From Terfezia claveryi (Eukaryota > Ascomycota > Pezizomycetes > Pezizales > Pezizaceae), in NCBI GenBank assembly GCA_015179025.1, contig WHUX01000009.1:372001-436000 (forward strand): a stretch of DNA of 64,000 nt. Direction: 5' to 3'. The notes under the pieces were generated by a model that was not told where the DNA came from, ran no database searches, and saw only the letters and a list, made by a program, of their open reading frames with translations. Positions within the stretch are counted from its first letter, which is position 1, and every line of letters starts with the position of its first letter. The position numbers and the translations under genes were made by a program. Positions 1 to 10,557 of the stretch are shown here, piece after piece.

Positions 1-1782
1 ACCTAAGGATGCACCCCTGCAAAACATCCCTGTTTTCACCTCCTCGAGCGACATCTCGTGATATCTTGAGAGCATAGTAGTTAGAGGCTATTCCGGCTAA
101 ATTGAGATCTATAGAAACAACCTTCGCTCTACAACATAGTTACCCTCACATCCGGCCAAAGTCAACTCAATACCCAATACCCACCCTTCCAGTACAGCAT
201 CCCCCCGATGACCTCCCTCACCTCTCTACCGGCCACTATAGGCCAAATATCAGGCAATTGAGCCTATAATCACTAGGAGGCGTTTACCTACTATTGATAT
301 CTATATTAAGTTAGTAGTGAAGGAGGAGGCTTCGAAATGGTAAAATGGGAGAGTCTCAATTAGGAGCACTAATCTGCATAAAATATGCAATTCCGAGCGC
401 TTCCATTGATCCATCAGATTCGCTTTGTTTATTTTAACCTCAACCCCCACCCTTCAATCGCTTTTATTACGGCACTCCAGAGCATCCTTAGCACCTACGC
501 AGAGGTCCCCAATAGCTTAAGGAGCTTCTATACCCCCCTATTTTGGGCTTCAAAGGTTGCTTCATTCGCGGGATATGCTGGCCTCTTCCCAGGCATTGTA
601 ACCCCCTTACAGCAGCCATGTTCTCACCAAGCATGGCCAATAGCAGCGTCGGATACCTACCATACTAGGAGAGCTACTTGGTTGAGGTTGGGCTTTGGGT
701 TGGTCGCTAGGTTAGTCTCTAAGTTAGTCTTCTCTGAGTTGGTCACCAGGTTAGATACTAGGTTAGATACTGGGTTGGATAATGAAGGATAATGGAAGCA
801 CAGCCAGGTTGGATGCTAGTAGTAGCTTTAGCAGATGCTAGGAGAGGAGGTAGGTCAATACTGGGTTAGATTCTAACTTGGACGTCGAGGGAGCAGCTGG
901 ATCGGATGCTAGGTTGGATGCTAGGATAAATGGTGGGTTAGATGGTGGAATAAATGCTGGGCACTTCGTTAGGCTCTAGTTTGGAAATTGGGTTGGATGG
1001 GAGAGCTACTGGGTTGGACACTGGGTTGGACACTGGGTTGGAATACTGATATGGATACTGTTTGGACACTGTGTAAGCTAAAATAGCTGGGTTGCACTCC
1101 GGGTTGGATGTTAGGTGATCTAGAGTAGCTAAATTGGATGCTAAGTTGGGCTCTAGGTTATCATGAGCATATGGTTGCTGCAAGAGGTTACAATGCCTGA
1201 GAAGAGGCCAGCATATCCCACGAATGAAACAACCTTTGAAGCCCAAAATAGGGGGGTATAGAAGCTCCTTTAGCTATTGGGGACCTCTGCGTAGGTGCTA
1301 AGGATGCTCTGGAGTACCGTAATAAAAGCGATTGAAGGGTGGGGGTTGAGGTTAAAATAAACAAAGCGAATCTGATGGATCAATGGAAGCGCTTGGAATT
1401 GCATATTTTATGTAGATTAGTGCTCCTAATTGAGACTCTCCCATTTTACTATTTCGAAGCCTCCTCCTTCACTACTAATTTAATATAGATAGCAATAGTA
1501 GGTAAACGCCTCCTAGTGATTATAGGCTCAATTGCCTGATATTTGGCCTATAGTGGCCGGTAGAGAGGTGAGGGAGGTCATCGGGGGGATGCTGTACTGG
1601 AAGGGTGGGTATTGGGTATTGAGTTGACTTTGGCCGGATGTGAGGGTAACTATGTTGTAGAGCGTAGGTGTTTCTATAGATCTCAATTTAGCCGGAATAG
1701 CCTCTAACTACTATGCTCTCAAGATATCACGTCGCTCGAGCAGGTGAAAACAGGGATATTTTGCAGGGGTGCATCCTTAGGT
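1..1782. mobile_element. Foldback transposon (long inverted arms)
   Basis: Positions 1 to about 615 reappear as the reverse complement at about 1170-1782. The outermost bases ACCTAAGGATGCACCCCTGC are matched by the inverted copy ending at 1782. The arms are about 610 bp with scattered mismatches. They enclose a core of about 550 bp made of degenerate decamer-like repeats. Open frames at 385-792 (plus) and 938-1246 (minus) are the same arm read from opposite sides, so I do not call them genes. No transposase is visible, so the element is non-autonomous. The left end coincides with the window edge, so a target duplication cannot be tested. A diverged relative lies at 59173-61017. Foldback or long-TIR MITE is the best class. 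Confidence 0.85.
660..1165. repeat. Degenerate tandem repeat core of foldback element
   Basis: The spacer between the inverted arms consists of variants of a short unit such as GGTTGGATACTAGGTT and GGACACTGGGTTGGA, repeated with variable spacing. Similar units occur in the centre of the related element near 60200-60320, so the repeat core belongs to the transposon family. I see no coding capacity here. Confidence 0.65.
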
Positions 1783-3016
1783 AGCCAATGGTACTACACC
1801 TCTCACACAATCACCTGGGGCTAATTCTACCATCATCCATCGAGCCAGTAGACACACCCTCCCGGTCATGCCTACAAAGTGTTAACCAGATACTTTCCCT
1901 GACAAACTAGGGAAGCCCTTTTATCAAGACCTATAATGGCAGGGACTACGGACTCATTGCGGAATGTACGCGCAAATATGCTCATCTAAGACTTATCTCT
2001 TGCCAATCAAGAGTACCCAGCTTCAAGGCAGGAATTCATCATGTACACCTACCTAAAGCACAGGAGGAGTTCGTGCCAACCAGACTAAGCTAAAGTTCCA
2101 AACCGGTTTTCGAACGGCTGAAATGCCCTAATACATATATGCAACTTGATTTTTTTGCTGAATGTGCGAATAGGTCGATGTCTAATAACTGAGATGAGGG
2201 ACAGGGGACGGCCTAGGGCAGGAGACAATTCTTTTATCGTAACCACTATAGGATGCGTTCCCTAGTCCGGTACTGGGTTACAGAAAAGAGGTAGTAATTG
2301 GTGTGCTGCAACCTTCGCCAAGAATAAGTTTGCCTTCACTTTCCACAACAGGAAAGGTGGACTACCAAAATAGGCCGGCAGGTCAGGGCAAAATGCTTCC
2401 ACTAAACCAAAGAGAACACAAAGCCAAGGAGTTAGCACTGCGAAGATGTCACACGTAGTAAACAGATTACCGGAAATTAACACGACACTATCACGTAGTA
2501 CTGGAGGGGTGTATGAAGGGCAAGCTGTAAATGTGTATTACTATGTACTCTAGGGGCCAGGTTCTGAAGGAGCTGTGAGGTGGGGCAATTCCTTCTACCA
2601 TGACAGCAACCGGAAACTGATAAAACTTAACTAGATGCCGATGATAATCTCATGAATTGTATCAGCAATAAACAACTTGGGAGGAATTGGGGAATTTTTT
2701 TGTGATCATCAGCATAAGCGCACATCTATCTTTTATTTCCGTACAATAGCTAAATCAATCAATATGTCCTTGTGGTGGTTTGCGGGGTTGAAAACAGCGG
2801 CCGAACTACGGCAGAATATTTGCCTAGCAATTACAAAGACTTCGCTGTCAAGACCCTAACCTTGTGCTATATAGAGGGGTGTTACGGGAGATTGTAGTAA
2901 CCCGGATATAGATAGCTAGATAGATAGGAAGTTAGGTCTTTTAGATCTTTTATTAGTTTAGTTGGTTTAGTTGCAGATTGCATAGAGGGCTGGGTCAGGC
3001 CTACGAGAAGTAGCCA
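1783..3016. other. Intergenic, no gene recognised
   Basis: Both strands carry only short open frames without recognisable motifs. The one notable item is a copy of the dispersed GTGCCAACCAGACTAA motif at 2073. Confidence 0.5.
2073..2088 (+). repeat. Dispersed GCCAACCAGACT motif (solo copy)
   Basis: Reads GTGCCAACCAGACTAA. It matches the end of the inverted-repeat element at 50782-50868. No partner in opposite orientation is close by. Confidence 0.7.
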
Positions 3017-4450
3017 TCAAGGCTCTTCAGTGATAGAGGCCTGAGAAGGAAGATTGATAGCTTTGAATCTAGACACATAGGGCATGAAGAAGATCACGCC
3101 ATCACCAAAGACATCCCGCCATTCACACCAGGATCTAGCCAGTGATATCTTCTGTTCCAGGTTGTTCTTTGTCCAGGGCTTGTTTCCGGCGACCAGCTTT
3201 GCCTGGGTGTCCTCCAAAAGCTAGGTCATGCTCCATCAAACGGACTTTGAAGGGTCCATAGACTGACGTGCCTGCCAACCATCATAGTCCCGGAGCAGCA
3301 GTGTGTACTCGTGATACCGATTCAGGCGCCTCGGGTCCAGCGGCTCCCATATTGGGGCATCAGAGTGCTTTGAGCTCAAGCCCTCAATATAGCCACTGTT
3401 CCATTGGCCTGAACTACACATACTGATGACAGTGGCCCTTTCCACCTCACTGCTAGGGAGGTTCAAAAATTGCATACAGTGAGTAGTGGTGGACGGCTGA
3501 GCAATACCCGTCGCTTTCGCAGAGACTGTAGCCACTTCAACTGGTCAATTCGGTTCCCTCCATCACGGTATCGTCGTCAAGGTCTGCCAAGCTTTCCTCC
3601 ATATCCCTTGCCATTTCAGTTCCCGTATCTTCCTTGGGGGCCGGTAAACTGATGTCCCTCCCCAGTGCCGGTTCGAATCGATATCACTGTTTCCACCCGA
3701 TCATTGGGCTGCATCATAGGCTCAAGGAGCCTCTGCCTCATAGCCCCATTCACTAGAATCCCCCAGTTGGCCAAGGCGAAGCCCTCTACCTCATCTCCAG
3801 TTCTATTTGTGGCAATTTCGAGGGGTGGAAATAGTGGTTCTCGTAGGGCGGGAACCTGTGGTTGTGTGGCAAACCCCTGGTGGTATGGCAACCCCCTACG
3901 GTAACTACGAGGGTCTGATCGAGACTAGTGATGTGGCAATTTCTGGCGGTATGGCAACGTCTAGTGGTTCGGCAACCTCTGATGGTTCGGCAACCTCTAG
4001 TGGTGGAAATGGTAGTTCTGGTAGGGTGGGAAACTCTGGTGGCTCTAATGGTCCGATAACCTCTGTTGTTCTGGCAACCTCTGGTAGTCCAGCAACTTCT
4101 GGTGGTCCGGCAACCTCTAGTGATGAAAGTGGTACTGCTGGTAGGGCGAGTGAGGCGGGGGCCTCTGGTGGCACTAGTGGTCTGGCGTCAAATTCTGGTA
4201 CGACAGCCTCTGGCGGAGCTAGATCCAGATCATTACCCTGGGCTTCCAGGCCAGGGATAGTAGCTTCCCCCTCCCGCCTGAAATACAGTTGCATCCTGAA
4301 GCCACTCAGTGCGGACCCTACGCGAAGGTTCACAACATATGGCTCTCTTTCAAGCCGAGCAATGTACCGTTGTCCCCGCATGCTTAGTAGCTCCCGTACC
4401 GTAGTATCGAGTGTACCTAACCTCCATTCTTTCTGCTTCCTTCAAAGATA
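3017..4450 (-). pseudogene. Decayed coding region with proline-rich repeat
   Basis: Several minus-strand open frames follow one another in the order expected of one broken gene: about 4450-3905, 3891-3616, 3535-3236 and 3217-3017. They are separated by stops and frame changes. The first begins with a charged stretch (ERMEVR..., then REPYVVNLRVGSALSGF) and runs into a repeat of PPEVA/LPEVA-type units. The later fragments contain acidic and polar sequence without a motif I know. Short introns could explain some breaks, but in-frame stops such as those after IRPS near 3905 suggest decay. I do not recognise the family. The setting between repeats suggests a dispersed element gene, but this is inference. 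Confidence 0.45.
3925..4195. repeat. Coding-type minisatellite
   Basis: The plus strand shows variable units built on TGGTTCGGCAACCTCTAGTG, with 18-24 bp spacing, repeated about ten times. On the minus strand the units encode PPEVA, LPEVA and EPSEVAEP-like repeats, and their length keeps the frame, so the repeat expanded while the region was coding. Confidence 0.7.
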
Positions 4451-5115
4451 TCTTAACAGCTAGGGGCACGGGTTTGCCCTAAGGAGTATTTAGTCAGTGA
4501 AGTTCATACTGAGACTAGGCCCTAATGGATCTTGGAAGTGGAGGATAGGGGTTAGTCTGTTTGGCACAAGCTGCTGGGTTTTTGGGTGGCTATCATTGTC
4601 CCTCATTAGGACCGTATATGAGTAATATGAGTTTCTAAAAATCAAAAAAAATCTATTCTTACCTTCTGGTAGATTGTATATTAATGTAAAGGAGGGTTCC
4701 TCAAACAAGAGTCTGAACATCATCATCGACATCGATATAGCACACACATACCGAGCACCGTGAATGCCGTCAAGCAACCTGCCAAAGACAAGCCCTTCTT
4801 TTTCCGTGTGGGTTTGCATCCAACAATACAAGATAGGAAGGGCCCTAGGCGCGGTCAGGGGGGGGCATCCCTAAGGGGATATTGGGCAGGGAACGGCCTA
4901 GTGGTTGGACAATCTAGGTGAGTAGCCACCTGGGTATGCGGTCCCTTGTTATAGGCCCTATAGCGCTTAATACAAGAAGTAGGTTGCAGAAAAAAGAAAA
5001 CAAAGAATATAAGTGATGATTCTGAAAAAAAAAAAATCCCAGAGTTCACTGCCCCCATACAGGCGAGGTATCCCTATGCGTGCATCTCCAGTATCCAAAG
5101 TGACCAAATGACATT

Positions 5116-5340
5116 CTATATCTCTGGTGCTTCCTTGTCTTCAGAATCTAATCCCTCAAGAAACTGATGCAAGGAATACCGGAGATCCTCTTGTGACCCC
5201 ATCCTTACCGTTGGGGTTACATCCTCCACATCACCAACCCAAAACTCATCAGGATATGCTGCTGCACCTGCAGCCCGCGCCACCCGCATTACAGCGCTAT
5301 GAATAGTGAGAAGGTCGGGGTGTGAAGGGGGTGGCGATTC
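5116..5340 (-). pseudogene. Short coding relic, family unknown
   Basis: A minus-strand stretch free of stops for about 70 codons includes VARAAGAAAYPDEFWVGD and ends in an acidic EGLDSEDKEAPEI followed by a stop. It has no start codon and no flanking open frame. It lies downstream of, and in the same orientation as, the relics at 5622-7600 and could be part of the same ruined gene. I do not recognise a domain. Confidence 0.3.
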
Positions 5341-5621
5341 GGGTCAGCTGTAGTTAGCCGGAAGGTGAATCCTGTTGCCAGGTTTTGGTACGCCGGTTTC
5401 TGAGTGGTGCTTCTCATTTGTCGCCCCTCGGTTACCCTTCGGGGAAGTGGGAAGGCGTTATTCAAGTCTCATCTTCATTTTGGGCCAAGGGTTCTCCCGG
5501 ATTCAGAACTTGGCATAGGTCCCACTCCACAGGCGGTATCAGTGAATTCCCTCAACAACCCTCCTTTGGCTCTTGTGGCAAAAGCCCCTCCAGTTGGGCC
5601 TGCCAGTCAGCACCCCATGCT

Positions 5622-6057
5622 CTAGCCAGACGTCGTCCATGTACCCCCTCCCCTTAGTTTCAGGATTCGCACATCCCGTTTTTTAAGTTCGACGATACGT
5701 TGATACTGTACTCTTTTCATCAAGATTACCTGGTCAACACCCATTCGCTGACAATCTTCTGTTGTCAGTCGGTCTAAGCGTGCTTGATGTTCGGCAGCAA
5801 GCGCGCAAACAGACTCTTCAGTTTCGATTAGCTTTGTGGAGAAGTTTTCGAAAAATTCTAGAAGATCAGCTGGTTGCAAACTTCCAAGAGCACGGTCATA
5901 GTGAGCTTGGATTTCACGCTTGTCGGTCAACCAGAAATTGATTCATCAGGCAACCATGAGGGCCCTACAGTAGAAATATTGTCTATTGTTTAAGTCAGCT
6001 TTGGGAACATGTGGGAGGCATGGCAGGCATTGCTATCAGACCTTGAGGAAGGGATGT
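5622..6057 (-). pseudogene. Partial duplicate of unidentified gene, copy 1
   Basis: An open frame from 5930 to 5622 encodes a charged, probably helical protein fragment (KREIQAHYDRALGSLQP, then LLEFFENFSTK and a Lys/Arg-rich end). Bases 5815-6056 are about 90% the same as 6505-6753 in the same orientation, so this is one of two direct copies. The copies diverge beyond EESVCA/EEPVCA: this one continues with AAEHQARLDRLT, while the other switches into the inserted module at 6058-6491. Family unknown. The missing 5' part and the setting suggest a fragment. Confidence 0.5.
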
Positions 6058-6491
6058 ACAATGTGGCCCCACCCCTCCAATTTTGCAAGGGTCCTTAAGA
6101 ATTCCCTCGCCCTTTTTTTTTTTTTGTAATTTTACAGACTTAGATGGCCCTTCATCAACCCCCCCGGTCGGGTAATGGAATATGTGAATAATGACATTGC
6201 AAATACCAGGACTACTCCCAGCACAATCGCTACCACCGCTACGGCTGCCCAGTCGCCCCTATTTCCTGTTAGCAGCTTTACACAAAGCCTGAATACCTTG
6301 TAAATGAACAGTGAAACACTCACATTGAAGATATAGTTGTCAGGTAAATTGTAAATAATATAATAAATGCAATAGATAATAACCCGGGATGGAGAAAAGG
6401 AAAAGAAGAAGAAGAAGGAGGAAAAGAAGAAGAAGAAGGAGGAGAAGCAAAAGAAGATATGTCTGGATATACGGCAGAATATTCTGGTGGT
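6058..6491 (-). mobile_element. 0.43-kb discrete repeat module, copy 1
   Basis: The segment begins with ACAATGTGGCCCCACCCC and ends with GAATATTCTGGTGGTGAC. The same segment, with the same two ends but unrelated flanks, is found at 44911-45329. On the minus strand it encodes PPEYSAVYPDISS, a Ser/Pro run, a hydrophobic segment (LLSIAFIILFTIYLTTIS) and, after a frame change that may be a short intron, a second hydrophobic segment (WAAVAVVAIVLGVVLVF). It looks like a mobile or shuffled module ending in two membrane segments. I cannot assign a family. A purine-rich GAA/GGA microsatellite at about 6395-6450 lies inside it. Confidence 0.6.
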
Positions 6492-6504
6492 GACGCACAA
6501 ACAG

Positions 6505-7600
6505 GCTCTTCGGTTTCCACTTGCATTGTGGAGAAGTTTTCGAAAAATTCTAGAAGATCCACCGGTTGCAAACTTCCAAGAGCACGGTCATAGTGAGCTT
6601 GGATCTCACGCTTGCCGGTCAACCGGAAATTGAAACCCTGAGTTTCATCAGACAACAATGAGGGCCCTACAGTGGAAATATTGTCTATTGTTTAAGTCAG
6701 CACTGGGAACATGTGGGAGGCATGGCAGGCATTGGTATCAGACCTTGAGGAAGGGACGTTACTGGCTCTTCTGGAGCTGTTGGATCTGTATCTGGAGGTG
6801 GAGCCATAGTGACATTTGGCTGGCTTGGAGGAGCGTTTGGGGCGGGATCCCTAGATGCTGGTTGTTTTGCCTTTTGCTGGGCTTGTAGAACTTTAATCCA
6901 GGCAGAGTGGCAGCCCTTATTGCGAGCTGTATCGGAATCGGGTTCACTACTATCAGACATTGTATTTCCAAGATCAGCAATTTTCCTCCTTGTAAATAAT
7001 ACTACGGAAGCTGGCTGGTGACCTACCTTCCGATTGAATTTCAACCTCTTCGTGGTTACTCTCCTCTTCTGGATTATCTTTCTCTTCTTCCTGATCACTG
7101 ACTTCAGTGTCATCCAATTCTGCATTAGAGTTAAACAGGACCATCCCACCAAGCTTTCGAATGAACTTACTTCCACCAGCTTCGGGAATTTAATCATCAT
7201 CGTCCTCATCATCACCAGCTTCACTATAATGCAAATCTAGGGGCGCGAGAGTTAAGCATGACTTAGTCAGGGGCATGGCGTGCAACCTACCTTGCTGGCC
7301 GGCTTGTGGGAACCCAGCTGAATTTAACCTCTTAATTCCCTCGATAGTCAAAGACGACAGTACATCTCCAACCGGCTCTAGCACCACTAGTTCTTTTCCG
7401 AGATGCTTGTGAACAATTGTTGCTAAAGAGATTAAATTCACCCGGCAATTGATGCGAGATCGACCAGTAGCATCGGGAGTCACGAGGTAATCGGTCAATC
7501 GGTTGACCACTGTAGGGCCAACCAAGAACCTGGGCAATTTGAAAATGTCAGGCTGAGTTTCCCTTAGTGATCCTGGAATCTTACCGACTGCATTTGGCAC
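6505..7600 (-). pseudogene. Unidentified decayed gene, copy 2 (longer)
   Basis: Reading the minus strand from 7600, an open frame of 136 codons ends in an acidic run (GDDEDDDD). An acidic stretch rich in Glu/Asp follows, then at 6959 an ORF starting MSDSSEPDSDTARNKGCHS with a Pro-rich tail. From about 6658 it resumes with the KREIQAHYDRALGSLQP segment shared with copy 1. Stops and frame changes separate the pieces. A few breaks carry plausible splice signals (for example GTAGGT near 7024), so it may be a multi-exon gene that has decayed rather than unrelated pieces. No known domain was seen. The 3' end is replaced by the inserted module at 6058-6491. Confidence 0.45.
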
Positions 7601-8029
7601 AATGTGTGCGACTTCAGGATCATTGGTTAGGGTTAGGAGACACTGTGACCGATCACGTTGTAGGGCCTATGAATCGTCAATTTTAGCATGCCCATGTCTG
7701 ACCTATGTACCATCTATGTACGGTAACGTACTTTGTGTTGTACCCAGTGCCGAGCACTGCGTTTCGGAGGCGGAGCTACTCTGACTGGACCAGCTCCTGC
7801 AACTCTCAGCCCTTGGTAAGCCCTAAATAATGTATGAGGTTAGTCTGGTTGTATGAGGTTATTATTAGGGATTTTGCTGAGAACTATGGGTATAGCAGAC
7901 TAATGACTAACATGTGAACCAGTCTGCAAAGAGAAAGGTGGCAAAGTACGATGGGGGCCTATAAGGTTCTTGTCATCTATTGTAACTAGATTTCTTTCTT
8001 CATCATATTCAACATCTGTGGAGGGGCTT

Positions 8030-8043
8030 GTGCCAACCAGACT
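8030..8043 (+). repeat. Dispersed motif, long form
   Basis: Preceded by GAGGGGCTT, giving the long form GAGGGGCTTGTGCCAACC plus AGACT, identical over that length to the ends of the element at 50782-50868. Confidence 0.75.
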
Positions 8044-8469
8044 TTTTCAACGTACACTCTCAGAACTTTCAGAATGTTCTTACTCTGAGTGTTCCCTATT
8101 CTATATTGTTTCAGTGTCACCCTCATGGCAGCCAATACTCATCCAAATTACCCTCACCTCCTTCCCCGTATGGCCCTACATGCCAGTGGGGGTCTACAGC
8201 TGTAACCATTTCCCGAAGCTCTTCGTACAGAGCTCACCATCCGGCTCCAGAAGGGTGCTCGTCGGCCCGTCGAGGTATCCAGTGCATTCCTAGCACAAAT
8301 GTTATAACCTGGTCTCCCACTCCGACGACCAGGAAGTTATCCACAATGTATTGTCTGCCATGAGCTGTAGTGAGCTGCGTGCACTGAGTGCTTCCTGTAC
8401 TCTCGGCATTCGATAATGTATGTATACGTAGACCTGAAGGTTGTCCGGATGATACCCACTCTTTTATTA

Positions 8470-8483
8470 TGCCAACCAGACTA
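8470..8483 (+). repeat. Dispersed motif (solo copy)
   Basis: Reads TGCCAACCAGACTA, in the same orientation as the copy 440 bp upstream. Confidence 0.7.
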
Positions 8484-8752
8484 CTCCTTTATCTTTAATA
8501 ATACAGCGATATCGAGCTTCCTCCACCGATACCGACATCTCTATAACCCTTCTCGTACCTGAAGGAATTGTTCTATCCTTACGGCATTTCCATCCCCTAA
8601 GCTACCTCTCCTTTAGAACACCTTCCGTGATTTAAATACATACCTCCCAGCTTTCAAATCTCCCAAAGCTCCTGAAACCCTTGACTTAGCTATCCCAGCT
8701 TACTTGTATGGTTCATCAATATATCGAGCTCTATAAATATGCCCAGCCAACG

Positions 8753-8788
8753 GCGTATCAAGCGTATCAAGCGTATCAAGCGTATCAA
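8753..8788. repeat. 4 x 9-bp tandem array
   Basis: Four perfect head-to-tail copies of GCGTATCAA. Confidence 0.9.
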
Positions 8789-8966
8789 ACGTGTCCCCAC
8801 GGGGCGAGCCTTCCGGGCCTAAAGTGATCGAAACAACACCTACCACTATCATTGCGAATTGATTGCATAAGAGGCAACATCCCATGCCCTGCCAAACAAC
8901 AAACGGGGCTTCGTTGGGGCTTCGTTGGGGCTTGCGCTCACCATACTGTGACCGCAATGTATCTTT

Positions 8967-10190
8967 TCACCTTGTTGCCGCAAAGCCGATTCCCACAGAG
9001 ATATCTTCCGCGCGGGACATCATCGCCGAAAAAGATACATTGTCACTGATGGCCAGCTTCTTGGCACAAATACCTTTCTCGCCTTTCCAAGCTCTCCAGA
9101 TCAACTCTTTGCCAATGAAAATTTCTCCATCGGCGACTCCAAACATACATCGCCGATATTCCGCTCTCCGATGACTTGGCCTCGAATCCCGATGTTCTTT
9201 CCGTCGAGCCGGATCGAATAATCCCGACTTTGGGGCACCTACCAAGTCAGCGGATAAGAGGGCATTGGTGACCAGACGCCTGATTCGAATTGGGTTTAAG
9301 AGAGCTGCGGGTAGTCTCGTGCCGCTGCGGGAGCCATTAAGTATGTCTATGATGGTACCACAGGGCCGGGAACTTATGCCTATATTGTTGATACTGGGTT
9401 TATCCGCAGAATCAGCAATTTGCAGGGAGAGCAAGTCACCCGGATATAGTACAGTATCTGGGAAATCTACCGCTGATGTATTCTTCTTCTTGCTGATTTG
9501 CCTATTTTAATATCAACCGGGGCTGATGACTTACATTTATAAACCTCCTAGGATAATGGTCTGGCACGGCCATCCCAGGGATTATCGCAGGCTCTCAAGA
9601 TGGTGTCTCAAAACAAGCGAATATTATTCTTCCTGTGAAGCCCTCGATAACAATGGGACAGGGAGCACCAGTGCGGTAATTGCGGGAACACAATGGGAAG
9701 TCTAGATGCACAAACAAATGGAAGCCTGAACAAGTCCGTACTGCATTTTAGCTTGGGACAGAGTTATTTTGCGGCTCTGAATAACGCTGTCACAGCGGCG
9801 GTAAATGGGGGGGGTTGACGGTTATTGTCGCGGCAAGTGGCCCGAACGTATGTTAGCCCTATACTCTCGTAGGAGAAGACTTAAGTTGAATTCAGTTTGT
9901 TCGGACGAAAAGTATACTGACCTTTCTAGGCTGATGTATTCAGACTCCCCTGGTTTTGCTATCGGGGCTTTGTCGTTGGGCCCTCCACCACAATGAATAC
10001 CCGTGCGTCCTTCAGCAGCTATAGTCCTATTGTGCGAGTATAAGCTCCAGGAGTTTTCATAACCACAGTATGGATTGGCAGTGCTACTGTGACAACAATG
10101 GTAAGCGGAACGTCGTCCTCTACGGTTTTTGTGACCGGTTGTTTCCTCAACTTGTGACGCCGAAGGACGTGGCGGACATGATCATTAGCT
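8967..10190 (-). pseudogene. Decayed coding stretch, family unknown
   Basis: Several minus-strand frames are free of stops over 50-155 codons and look protein-like in composition. They include about 10190-9830 (with SEYISLERSVYFSSEQTE), a parallel frame near 10140-10000 (VEDDVPLTIVVTVALPIHTV), about 9690-9600 (GAPCPIVIEGFTGRIIFACF) and 9510-8967 (DTVLYPGDLLSLQIADSA at its start). They switch frames and contain stops, so an intact gene is unlikely unless it has many short introns. The hydrophobic/Thr-rich pieces loosely recall a fungal surface protein, but I would not assign a family. Confidence 0.3.
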
Positions 10191-10483
10191 TAGCTACAGA
10201 AGCTCCGTCAGGAATAAAAAATCCTGTATAACGGTAGTGGGATGTAAGGGTACGAGGGTAGGACGTAGGGTAGTTGTGGGTGATTTGGCCCGCGAGGAGG
10301 AGTAGGAACTGGCAGCAGTTGTGAGGGAACTGCTGATACTGTAGTTAGAACTAAGTATCCTACCTTTATATCTTGTTGGGGCATTTGAAGACTCTAGTTT
10401 ATATTCCTATTTACAATCGCTAGGTACCATCTGGTATTTAATCACATTGCCCAGATCTTTTCCCGTTATTATGTGGAGGTGTT

Positions 10484-10499
10484 GTGCCAACCAGACTAA
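10484..10499 (+). repeat. Dispersed motif (solo copy)
   Basis: Reads GTGCCAACCAGACTAA, only 20 bp upstream of the target duplication of the micro LINE insertion at 10532. Confidence 0.7.
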
Positions 10500-10531
10500 T
10501 CTTCACCAGTAGTTCGCCAGACGGTCAGCTT

Positions 10532-10557
10532 TTTTTTTTTTTTTTAAAAACTCAGTA
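10532..10557 (-). mobile_element. Extremely 5'-truncated LINE insertion (26 bp)
   Basis: A run of 14 T followed by AAAAACTCAGTA is flanked by perfect 13-bp direct repeats AGACGGTCAGCTT (10519-10531 and 10558-10570). Read on the minus strand, the insert is TACTGAGTTTTT plus poly(A), the same 3' terminus seen in the LINE tails at 20517-20603 and 28718-28795. Direct repeats flanking a poly(A)-ended insert are the signature of target-primed reverse transcription. Only 12 bases of element sequence were copied. Confidence 0.8.

Larger units (their letters stand above)
7640..8966. other. Intergenic with short tandem repeats
   Basis: No gene recognised. It holds two copies of the dispersed motif (8030 and 8470), a perfect 4 x 9-bp GCGTATCAA array at 8753-8788 and about three 11-bp units of TTGGGGCTTCG type at 8905-8935. 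Confidence 0.5.

Noticed and set aside
385..1246. Open frames at 385-792 (+) and 938-1246 (-) as paired genes
   Set aside because: They are the same inverted arm of a foldback element read from opposite strands and share no features of real genes.
6395..6450. GAA/GGA-rich tract as a regulatory element
   Set aside because: It is a simple microsatellite within the repeat module and encodes a Ser-rich stretch on the minus strand.
8753..8788. CRISPR-like array
   Set aside because: Units are 9 bp with no spacers, and the organism is a eukaryote.
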